Source of the DNA: Mesomycoplasma ovipneumoniae
Lineage (GTDB): Bacteria > Bacillota_I > Bacilli_A > Mycoplasmatales > Metamycoplasmataceae
NCBI RefSeq assembly: GCF_038095975.1
Contig: NZ_CP146003.1
Location: 744,001 to 808,000 of the forward strand
DNA length: 64,000 bases
Reading direction: 5' to 3'
Part shown: positions 22,201 to 31,761 of the stretch, piece after piece
How the letters are laid out: every line of letters starts with the position of its first letter
How positions within the stretch are numbered: the stretch's first letter is position 1
Notes under the pieces: model-generated
The model's input: the letters and a program-made list of their open reading frames with translations, nothing else
Database searches by the model: none
What the model was told of the DNA's origin: nothing
Position numbers and translations under genes: made by a program

Positions 22201-22456
22201 CAAAATAAGTGAATAAAGAAACTTTTTTGTAATAAAATTTTTTTAAATTTTTAAAATAATTACTTTTATCATAGGAAAGAATTTGTGAGCAAAGTCCTTA
22301 AAAGTGCAAAACACTAACCAACAAAAGTCTTGATTAATTAGGGATCTTGATTTTTATACGATAATTATAAAATAAGTTTTAAAGGACGAATTCATCCAGA
22401 ATTAACTAAAAAATGAATTACTTATTACACAAAATTAACTATAAATCAAACAAAAC

Positions 22457-25400
22457 TTATCTTGTTCTAGTTGGATTTTCATAATTTTCAGGATAAGTTC
22501 CGTCATGAATTTGTTGTAAAACTTGGTCTCTTAATTTAGGTTGGCCGGTATCTTTAAAAAATCGATTACCTTCTAAATTATAATAAATCATTGTTAGCAT
22601 ATCATTTAATTTTACGTTCGAAGTTGTATACCAATTTGTTCCACCTAATCAACTTTTGGATTCAACAGGATTACCTATTATATTATCGATGAAATTTTTA
22701 TAATCGGTATCTTTTGTATTGTTTTTATTAGATTGTTCACCACTTTGTAGTGATGCACGGATTACTTCAGATGCAGTATAGGAAGACAAAAAACCACCGT
22801 AAAATGCTGAGGATCGAACTCAAGATCATTGCTGAGAAATTCTTGATTCGTATGTATAAAAAAGAAGGATTAGGACTAATCTATAAAGAAATCTTCCTTT
22901 TGGAGTGCTCTTAAAATTTTGAATTGATATTTTTGTCTTTGCGCTTTCAGAATACCATATTTTGTGAAATAACTTAGAAATTGCGTCTAATTGAGAATCT
23001 TTTCCCCCGGATCCATTATTTCCACCTGACCCACCAGATCCACCATTTCCGCCTGACCCACCATTTCCGCCAGATCCAAAAACTTCCTTTAATGAAATTC
23101 CGGTGTATTTTATTGTATTTAATTCATTTAGAATTGGAGAGTTATTATTTTTATTTGCAGAATCTCATTTTGGTGATGTGAGGAAAAGTGTATCAAAAAA
23201 CTCGGCAAACAACTGTGTCGATATTTTTTGACCTTTTGGTGTATTTATTGATAAATTTGTCTCATTTATCAAGTTTTGGGTTTCTGTCTGCGAAGTTTCT
23301 TGGGTAGAATCGCCAATTTTTGGTTCAATTTTGACAACTAAATCAAGATTGAGAACTTTTGAAAGGTCTAATTTATTAAATAAGGTTTCAAAAAAACTTT
23401 TTGCTTGTTGGCTAGTATCTGATTTTTTAATTTCATCAACAATTTGATCCAGAATGCCAGAAATAAGGGGATTTTCAAGACCTAAACCAATAAATTCTCT
23501 TAAAAATTTTTTTAGCGTTTCTCTTGGATTTTCAATTGTAAAACCAGAATAATCCTTATTATCTAAATTTAGCTTTAAATATGAAGCAATTACGTCAATC
23601 ACTAAATTAGAAAATTTATCATTTTTTACTAAAAAATGTACCACGTATCATAAATATGATTTTAAAAACTCACTATTATTTTGTACTTCAGATTGGTCCT
23701 GACTTTGGTTGTTTTGGGTTGATGGTTTATCATTTAAAAAATTAGCCAAAAGTGAAGAGAAAGTTTTTACACCTTTAAAAACCATTGGATTTTTATTTAT
23801 ATAGCTCAAAAGTCTAAAAATTAAAGCTTTGTTTGCAGAATCTGGTAAAAATTCCAACAACAATTCTTTGAGTAATGGCTCAATTTCCTGTCTTTTTTCT
23901 TCTGACAAATTGCTAAACAATGAAAAACTACTTACATCACCAATAGCTAAGGAATTAATTTTATCTTTAAAAAACTTAGATTGGAAAATTTTAGTTATAA
24001 CTTTTCAAAGATCATTTTTTTCAGAGTCTTGAATTTTATTATAAACTGATGCAACTTGTTTAATAAGTTCAACAATAAATTCTTCGTTTGCAATTTCAGA
24101 TTCTAAAAGCAAATTTAAATCTGAAGCTGAAAAATCACCGCTAGTGAACTTGCCTAAAATTGAAATAAACTTTGTAAGTAATGCATTATCTTTTGTATAA
24201 TTTGGCTCGGATTTGGGCGAGATTATTTCGCTAGAAGCTGTTGGTGATGTAGAATTTTGGGCAACATTAGGTTCTGTATCACTAAAAAGTTGAGTTTTTG
24301 CTAGTTCTTCAGAAAAATCCTGACTTACATTAACGGTGGTTGCTTCGGGAATCAAAAGTTGCTTTGGATCAATTTCATTCTTGTAAAAATTATCAATGTT
24401 GTTCTGTATTATTTCCTTGACTAATTTAAAAAGTGGCTGGAATTCAGTTTTTTCGAATTTAGTTTCAAATATTTTTCCCGCTAGTTCACCAAAATTATCA
24501 ATTAAAGTGTCATTTTTTTCATCTAATTTAACAATAAAATCACCAATAATTTTATTAAAATATTGTTTTTCAAATAATGTTTTAATAAGTGAAAAATTAT
24601 CTAAAGGTTTTTGGATTTTTGCTTTTGCAACTATTTTAAAGTAGGAATTAAATAAATCTTTTAGTTCTGGTGATTTTAAAAATCAATCAAAAATTGGAAG
24701 AATATTGTCAAGATAGTCTTTCGGAACATTTTTTAGACCAGCACGAATTTGTTCAGAAATTGGGGTGCTACTAATAATTTCAGAAATCAAAGTTGAAATA
24801 CTATCTTGTGTAATTTTCCCTTGATTTTCTCTATTATCTAAAGTATTTGTTTGCTCTGTTGAATAATAATTATTTGCAATATCGACACTAAAGCTGTCAA
24901 ATAAAGTTTCAAGAACCGGTTTTTTAGGGGTAGAATTACCCGAAATTGCATCAAATATGATTGAAATTAATGCTTTTATTATTAATGGCGAATGAGTTTT
25001 TGTTTGATCATTAAAATCTAAAGTTGAATCTTTCAATTTTGAAAAAATATCACGAACTAAATCTAAAATTGTCTGAACTGAATTATCTGACAATTTTAAG
25101 TTGTACTCTTGCAAAATTATTTTTAAAAATTCAGAAATTGAATTTCAAGTTGAAGAATCTCCTAAAAAAAGTCTAAAAACCTCCTCAATTAGCGAAGTGT
25201 TTTCTTTGATAAAATTTTCAACTAGTGAATTAAAGTTTGGGTATAATACAAATTTCTTTTCGTCAAAAAAGTACTTAATAAGTTCAGAAAGTAATTTGTC
25301 AACTTGCTCTGATTCAAAAAAGTTTGTTAAAATGCTTAAAAGCGAATTTTGGATTTTAGGCTTGCTAAAAAAACTATTTTGGTTTAATTTTTCAAGAAGT

Positions 25401-28400
25401 TGTTTGTGTAAAAATGATTGTCCAAAAAGATTTTTGAAAAATGAAACTAAATTGCCATCTGGGATTTTAGTTTTAAAATCAAGACTTGCAAGATTTTTTA
25501 AAAGTTTGTAAATTGTTTCTTGACTAAAAAAATTATTTAAAAAGTATGATGAAAAATTTTGAAAGGATAATGTTTCATCAAGTGAAGCCATTTTGTGAGA
25601 ATATTGTGCAATTTCAATTGCTTTTTGTTGTTTTTGGACCTCTTCAAAACGCAATTTTGCTGAATTATATTCGTCAAAATTTTCTTTAGTAAAAGCTTTA
25701 AAATTGTCTAAGGCTGCCTTTACAAAGGTAAAAATTAAATTATCAGTTGGGCTTGTATTGTCTTCTTTTCAAAGTAGATATTTATCTCGAAAATCTTGAA
25801 AAATTAGTTTAATTATTGATGTAAAAGTCTCGATTGATTTTTCATTTAATCCTTGTGAGCTTAATGAATTTGAAATTAAACTACTAAGATTGGTTAAAAA
25901 TTCGCCATTTTCTACATTTTTGGCGATAAATTCGTAAATATTTTCCTCAAGTTTTGGCAAATTATTAGCTAAAAACTGAAAACCAAAACGATTTAAGTTG
26001 TCAATTTGCTGATATATGCTTTTATTTACTAAAAAATCATCAATGGCTTGATTTACAATGTCAGCCAGTGGTTTAAATGAATTTGAAGACAAAAAATCTT
26101 TAGCCGAATCTAAAAAGAATGAAAAACTGACAAAATTAGGGTTTGAATCATCAATAAAATTAGTTATGTCAAATTTTGTTAAAACTGGGTAGAATTTAGT
26201 GAGTAATTTTTTTAGTGAATCAATTTGGTTTTTACTCAAATCAAAACTTAGTAGTTCGTGAAATAAATCAAGTAAATTTTTGGAATCTTTAAAAAAAGAT
26301 GAATAATTTGTATAAATTTGCTCTGAAAAAATTGAGGCAATATTTTCAGCGATATCAGTAGTTTTGATTCCTTTAATTACACCTAAGAAATTTTTTGCTG
26401 CTTGATCATTTAGTTTAGCCCAAACATTAGTGCGAACAACAACATCGGCAATTGAAACTAAAAGATTAACAATCGCACTCTGATCTGCCTCGTTCAAATT
26501 AAACTCAAAATTATCGTTAATAATTGACACTAATAATTTAACAGATCCATGATGTTTTAGTGTTTCAGAGATAAAATTGCGAATAAAAATAACATTATCA
26601 TTGTCATTTTCAGGATTTTCTAAATAAGTGCGAATTATTTCGTGAAAATTCTGTGAATTTTTATATTCGCTTGATCGATTATGGTAGTCAGTAATTATTT
26701 TAGAAAATAATTTTCTTATTGAGTCAAAAGTAAAGACAACTTTTAAGTCTTCTTTATTTTTAAGGTCAATTTTGATAATGTTATTTATTAGCAAATCTTG
26801 GACTATTGTTTGGCCAAAAATGGATGAAAAAATTAATTCTTTAATTTTTTCAGGATTTTTATCGGCAAATTCAGAAGTTACAACAGTATTTAAAACATCA
26901 ATTACTTGTTTTTCGTCAAAATCAGCAAAAATATAATTAACAAGGCCAGAAATTGTTGCTTTTTCTCAGTTTTTCTTGTCAATTACATCTTGAACATAAG
27001 TCTGAAAACGGTTAATAATTTTGCTAAAAAAGCCACTTGAGTAAATTTTTTGCAAAATTTCGGAAAAAGAAGCGCCTGATTTTTGGTTTTCTTGCCAAAA
27101 ATCAGTTAAGATTTTTTGCACGCTTGAATTATTTTGAACGGCTAACTGCATAAAACGGCTTAAAAATGCGCCAAAATTATTATTTAGTATAACGTTTACA
27201 AAATTTTCTATCGGCGAGTCCTGAGGTTTTTTAACTTTTTGAGTGGTTAACTCTTCAATTTCAGAATTTTCTGAAATAAATTTTTCAGGTGAATTGTCGA
27301 CCGTTAAAGCCCTCAAAATTTCTGAATTTTGACCTAAATTTAGAATTCGACGGTAATAATTAGCGTCTTTTTGGACATAATTTTCATCTCAGTTTAATTT
27401 AGTATTTGCTTCTTTTTTGAATTCTAGGTTTTGTTCAAAAGCTAATTTAAACAACAAATCCTGGGCCATTTTTTTATAACCCTTAGTTGATGGGTGTATA
27501 TCTAGGTCATTTGTGCTGAATTCAGAGGTTTTATTTTGTCAAATTGATTCATTGTATAAATCAACATAATTTACTTTTTGGTTTTTTGCGGCTTTTTTGA
27601 TTGTTGAATTCAAACGTTTTATTACTGAATCAGCATAATTTTCCGGAACACCAATTTCGTTAGTGAGCATTTTTTCAAAAAATTTAATGATTTTTGAAGA
27701 TAAAGAATTATAGCCAACTAAAACTATTTGTAAATCAGGATTGATTTCTCGCAAACGTTGAATTAGTAATTGTAAATTTCTATAAATTTTTTGGTTTGCA
27801 ATTTCAATATTTTGAGCAAATTCAAAATTTGCCTCACCTTTTGAAGCAAGTTTTTGCATCGGCTTAGCAATTGTGCGAAAATCAATGGATTCCATTAAAT
27901 CATTTGCACCTAATGAAAGAGTCAGCAAATTAGAATCTTTGATTTTTTTATATAATTTTGGATAGCTATTTGAATTAAAATCACCAAAAACTTCACGAAT
28001 CTGCTGTCCATATGGTGAGTCTAATTTTTTGTCTAAATGATAATTAAAATTAAAATGCGTCTTATCTGAATGTTTATAGAATTGATTTTCGGGATTAAGT
28101 AAGTAAAGTCAATCGCTAATTGTTGTTCAAGAAAGCGCTAAATTATCAAAGGATTTAAGTGCATTTGGTTTTATTTTTTGAATGAAACTGGCAAAAAAAG
28201 CTGGATATGAAAGTCCATTAATTTTGTTGTTTTCATCAATTTTTCCGCGGAGGTCAACAGAATAATCTCAATTAAAACCAGCAGAAATTGAATCACCTAT
28301 TGATAAATAGTTAATTTCGTCTAAAAGTTTTTCAGTTTGCTGGTCTGAATGGGTTATTGGTATATTGATGTGCTCGGTTTTATCGCGATTTTTTATTCCA

Positions 28401-28501
28401 ATCAAAGTAATTCCAGAAATGGCCAGAGATAAAGTGCCAAAACTTAAAAATATTTTGAATGCCTTAGTAAAATCAGGTTTGGAGATATTTTTTTTCATCA
28501 T
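22457..28501 (-). CDS. giant SGNH/GDSL hydrolase-domain surface protein
   Basis: A 2014-residue protein in one frame with many UGA-Trp. The N-terminus has a membrane anchor (residues ~12-35). Residues ~65-345 form an SGNH hydrolase domain: block I LSIGDSISAGFN (nucleophile Ser), LTLSLGANDLM (block III Asn, residues ~198-201) and DIHPSTKGYKKMA (block V Asp/His, ~334-337). Such domains hydrolyse esters, so lipase/esterase activity is possible. The remaining ~1600 residues are Leu/Phe/Asn/Ser-rich helical repeats of FLxxL..xIxxF type. Near residues 1807-1833 there is a Gly/Ser/Asn linker of GGNG/GSGG units, then a ~175-residue C-terminal domain. It lies directly upstream of the adhesin operon. 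Confidence 0.8.
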
Positions 28502-28690
28502 TTTACCCCACTTCTTTTTGTTATTCCAGATTTTTTTAATACAAATCGATTAGATTGGTCCAATTAGATAAGGAGCAAACTAGAAAAATTAAATTAAATT
28601 ATACACTAAATTAACATAAAAAATCAGATAATTATCTTTTTTCTATATTTTATTTTAAATTGGGCTGTTATTTCTTTATAATTTGTTAAT
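28502..28690. other. upstream region of the SGNH gene
   Basis: An AT-rich region with no gene. It contains the leader of the minus-strand SGNH gene. The ribosome binding region is weak (AGTGGGGTAAA before ATG). Confidence 0.4.
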
Positions 28691-28985
28691 TTTTTTCAGA
28701 AAGATCCTTAATTTCTATTTCTTTTTTTGGTTTGCTCAAGATTTGTTTTTGCCACGGGGCTTGTCAAATTTTTTGCACATTTTACAAAGTTTTTTTTGTC
28801 AATTTCTTATTGAATTATTGTCATATAGACGTTTAAATTTGACTAAATTTGTCTAAAAAATGCAAAATTGGGATTTTTAAGTCTTTAGATTTAGCAATTT
28901 TGATGTATTTAGTTTTTTAACCCTTAATTTATATTATTTTATTTTGACACATCGTTTTTTGAATGGTCTGAAATTAATATATTAA
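28690..28985 (-). mobile_element. degenerate 5' fragment of an IS3 element
   Basis: On the minus strand this matches the left ~330 bp of the complete IS3 at 3603-5005. It shows the end TTTCAGACCATTC, then GTGTCAAAAT. After a deletion it has segments equivalent to ATACATAAAAATTGCCGAATC, AATTTTGCATTTT, GATAAGAAATTGGCAAAAAA and GATCTTTCTGAAAA. Stops and deletions destroy the coding frame. It is a relic ending about 30 bp before the tmRNA terminator. Confidence 0.7.
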
Positions 28986-29015
28986 TTCATCAAATATTTT
29001 TAATTATTATTTGAT

Positions 29016-29049
29016 ATGAAAAAACTCCGCGGTTAACGGAGTTTTTTCA
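29016..29049 (-). terminator. tmRNA terminator
   Basis: ATGAAAAAACTCCG-CGGTTAA-CGGAGTTTTTTCAT is a strong hairpin with a T run, immediately after the CCA end of the tmRNA on the minus strand. Confidence 0.85.
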
Positions 29050-29051
29050 TA

Positions 29052-29561
29052 TGGTGGAGGTGCGGGGATTCGAACCCCGATCCAATTAAAATAATTTAGT
29101 GGAGTCGACAGTTTAAACTAAAAAATCTAATTATAAAGGTATAAAAATATAATAATTTATAAAAAAGAATAAGAATTAAAGAATAAGTTAATAAAAAGAA
29201 TAAGAATTAAAGAATAAGAATTAATAAATCAAAGGAGTTAAATAGTCCTGTATTTTAAAATGTATTCGAAAACCAAAAACAAATATTTACTAATTATTTT
29301 AGTATTTACAGGGAAAACTTAATATATTGAATTAAGGAAGATATATTATGTTATTTATATTATCGAAATAAAAAACTGATAGGTTTTATTATGAATTAAA
29401 GTGTTGCAAAATTTAATTGGGTATTCATCATTGCGTAATTAAATGTTGCATAGTCTTTAGCTTTAATTGAATCTTTTGCGTTTAGATTTACATGGTATTA
29501 TGGTCTACCAAACCACTGCATCCAAAAAATTTTTTTAATTGTCAAAACCAGAGTCACCCCC
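29052..29561 (-). ncRNA. ssrA: transfer-messenger RNA (tmRNA)
   Basis: This RNA rescues stalled ribosomes together with SmpB (encoded at 58635-59072). The 5' end GGGGGTGACTCTGGTTTTGAC and 3' end CACCTCCACCA form a 7-bp acceptor stem with the G3-U pair recognised by alanyl-tRNA synthetase; CCA is encoded. The T arm is CGGGG-TTCGAAT-CCCCG. The tag frame starts with Ala at 29479 (AKDSIKAKDY...) and ends ...NTQLNFATL then TAA at 29396-29398: 27 residues with a hydrophobic end, as in other mycoplasmas. At ~510 nt it is longer than the usual 350-420. Much of the excess is AT-rich, with a repeated AAGAATAAGAATTAA unit at 29164-29225. Confidence 0.93.
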
Positions 29562-29564
29562 ATT

Positions 29565-29605
29565 TATGTTATACCTATTTCAAAGTATTTATAGAAATAG
29601 GTATA
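29565..29605 (-). promoter_or_regulatory. tmRNA promoter within a perfect inverted repeat
   Basis: TGTTATACCTATTTC and GAAATAGGTATAACA are perfect 15-bp inverse copies separated by 12 bases, immediately upstream of the tmRNA 5' end. The proximal arm on the minus strand contains TATAAC seven bases before the first G, a plausible -10. A further TATAAT lies just upstream. The dyad could be an operator or a chance result of duplicated promoter elements. Confidence 0.5.
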
Positions 29606-29703
29606 ACACATTATAACATATTTTTTAATTACTATATAAAAAAAAAAAAAAAATATTTTAACTACATGGATTCAAAATTGATACTAACTAATATGTTTTT
29701 AGA

Positions 29704-31086
29704 TTATAAATTGGGGTTATTTTTATTAATTTTGTCAATTTTTTCGGTTATTTTAGTAATTTTAAATGCATCAATTTTTTGTGTTAAATTATTTAAATAG
29801 GTTTCGACAATTTTATTAAGGTTCTCTTGAATTTCGCCAGCATCTTTGATAATTCTTTCTGCTAATGATCTACTTCTTTCTGCTTTAGTGTTAATTTTGT
29901 TTATTGATGCTTTTAGTGTTTTTTCTTTTCATTCATCAAACTTTTGAATGATTTTACTTGTTTCTTCAAGACTTTGACTTTGAATCTCTAATTTATTTTC
30001 TTTTAGAATTATTGATTTTAAAAGCATTAAAAGTGCTAAATAAAAATGCGGACGGCAAATGAAAATTTTTTCATAATTAGGGGCAACATCAATTGTAAAA
30101 TATTTCTCAGGCTCGAGTTCTGTTACTAAAATTGCATAACTAGCTTTTTTCTTTATACGGTCTGCCTCAATTTTTTTGAAAAAATCTTTGTTTTTTTGTT
30201 TTCCAGATTTTTCTTTTGATTCAGATTTTGCTTCTAAAATGATTTTTGTTTCAACATTGCGACTTTGATCATTAATTGTAAAAATAAAGTCGGATTTTGT
30301 TGCTTTTTCTCCTGGTTCATCCTTAATATTTACAGTATCTTTTTTTAGTTCAACAACAACTGAATCATTGTCATCTTTACCAAAAGGGAAAACGTCTCTA
30401 TACCTTTCTAAAATTCAGTTTTCAAGATTTTCTCCTATTTGTTTTGAACTAATATTTTTATATTTATATTTATTTAATTCATCATTTAGGTCGTTTATTT
30501 CGGTATCTTTTGCCTTAAGGGAGTCTTCATATCATGTTTTTGCATCAGCAATTCTTTTTTCTTGTTCTTCAGTTATTTCTTTTCGCAATTGTTCTCGCAA
30601 TTGTTTCTCAGTATCTTGCTTAAATTGCTCATTTACTTTAGATTGAGCAAGTGAAAGATCTGCTTCCTTTTTCTTAATAATGTTATCCTGGTTTTCTTCC
30701 ATACCTTTAATTTTTTCTTGCAATTGTTTAATTGTCCCTTCCATTTCAGCAATTGCAACTTCTTTTTGAGTAATTTCTTCCGAATGTTTTAAACTTAAGT
30801 CTGCTTTTACCTTATCATTTTGGCCTTTTAATTTTCCAATTTCCTCTCTAAGATTTTTATTTTCCTCTTTTATTTTTTTAATTTCAAGATCATTTGCATA
30901 AATATCGTTGCGGATTTGGACAGTATATTCACTTAATTTCTTTTTTGTTTGATCGTCTATATAATTTTGAACTTCACTTACAAGGGAAAATCAATCACCT
31001 TTTTTGGCATCCTCTAGAAGTTGGTATGTTAGTGTTTCTTTATTAATTAATTTGACTTTTATTTCATTGTTTTTCTTTATTTCCAT
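29704..31086 (-). CDS. DUF2130 domain-containing protein
   Basis: A 460-residue cytoplasmic protein. Residues ~30-210 form a long charged coiled coil (LEIKKIKEENKNLREEIGKL, QEKIKGMEENQDNIIKKKEA). Residues ~215-400 form the DUF2130 domain with a restriction-endonuclease-like core: GENLENWILERYRDVFPFGKDD, TKSDFIFTINDQ, and ETKIILEAKSESKEKSGKQKNKDFF, whose D and ExK pattern resembles a PD-(D/E)xK nuclease site. A second short coiled coil closes the protein. The function is unproven; a nuclease role is inference. It lies upstream of ssrA on the same strand. Confidence 0.85.
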
Positions 31087-31158
31087 AACAAATTAATTTT
31101 AACACATATTTAAAAATAGGCAAATTTTACAAATTGAATAAAAAAATTAAAAATGTGG

Positions 31159-31164
31159 TATAAT
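31159..31164 (+). promoter_or_regulatory. promoter -10 for Smr gene
   Basis: A TATAAT hexamer in TGTGGTATAATTAA (extended -10 type), 61 bases before the Smr start, in the divergent space between it and the DUF2130 gene. Confidence 0.6.
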
Positions 31165-31224
31165 TAAATTTTAGTTAATTTAAGAACGACCTTAAATTAA
31201 AATAGTCAAACTAATTATCTTGAA

Positions 31225-31560
31225 ATGAAAATTAAAAAGAAATCAAAAGAAATTCACTTTGCTGAATGGGATCAAATATTAGATTTAACTCAAAGTCAAA
31301 AAAATAATATTTTTTCAAATTTTGATTTTGATGATAAAATAAGTTTTGACTTTCACGGTTTAGACACTCAAAAAACAGTAGCAATTGTTGAAAATTTAAT
31401 GTTTGAATTTAGAAAATCCAATAAAAAATGTATAAATCTAATTTGTGGCGTTGGTTTAGGACATGTTCGTGAGCAAATTTTGGATAATTTATCATTTTAT
31501 TCTAACGAATTTCTAATTGGATTTGAAAATCAAGGTCTAATTCGTGTTTGCAAAAAGTAA
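31225..31560 (+). CDS. Smr domain protein
   Basis: A 111-residue stand-alone Smr (small MutS-related) domain. The family motif DLHG appears as ISFDFHGLDTQKTVAIVENL and the H/TGxG loop as INLICGVGLGHVREQILDNL. Smr domains bind nucleic acid and some nick DNA or cleave RNA at stalled ribosomes (for example MutS2/SmrB types). The second motif lacks the usual His-Gly-x-Gly (here CGVG), so nuclease activity is uncertain. The ribosome binding site is weak. It is followed by a 12-bp perfect hairpin. Confidence 0.75.
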   Translation: MKIKKKSKEIHFAEWDQILDLTQSQKNNIFSNFDFDDKISFDFHGLDTQKTVAIVENLMFEFRKSNKKCINLICGVGLGHVREQILDNLSFYSNEFLIGFENQGLIRVCKK

Positions 31561-31623
31561 ATTTTAGAAAAAACTAAAATTTTGTTAAAATTTGTTTTTA
31601 TTTAAATTCAAATGAAGTCAATC

Positions 31624-31656
31624 CAATTTTTAGTCTAACGGTTGGACTAAAAATTG
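31624..31656. terminator. perfect 12-bp hairpin between the Smr and RNase J genes
   Basis: CAATTTTTAGTC-TAACGGTTG-GACTAAAAATTG has twelve perfect pairs and a 9-base loop. No long U run follows, so it is either a weak terminator or a processing/regulatory hairpin ahead of RNase J. Confidence 0.5.
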
Positions 31657-31761
31657 TTGTTAGTTTGAAAATCATTTTTATAATAAATAATTCATTTTTA
31701 TAAATTTAGAATTTATTATCTTTTAAAAAATATAATATTTGATAATTATGACAGGAAAAAT

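Noticed and set aside
23000..23085. Short tandem repeat resembling a CRISPR-like or satellite array
   Set aside because: It is an in-frame Gly/Ser/Asn linker (GGNG/GSGG units) of the SGNH protein. No CRISPR array was found in the window.
29492..29800. A 102-codon plus-strand frame
   Set aside because: It runs antisense across the tmRNA 5' end and the DUF2130 gene end; it has no ribosome site and contains a poly-Lys run from an A tract.
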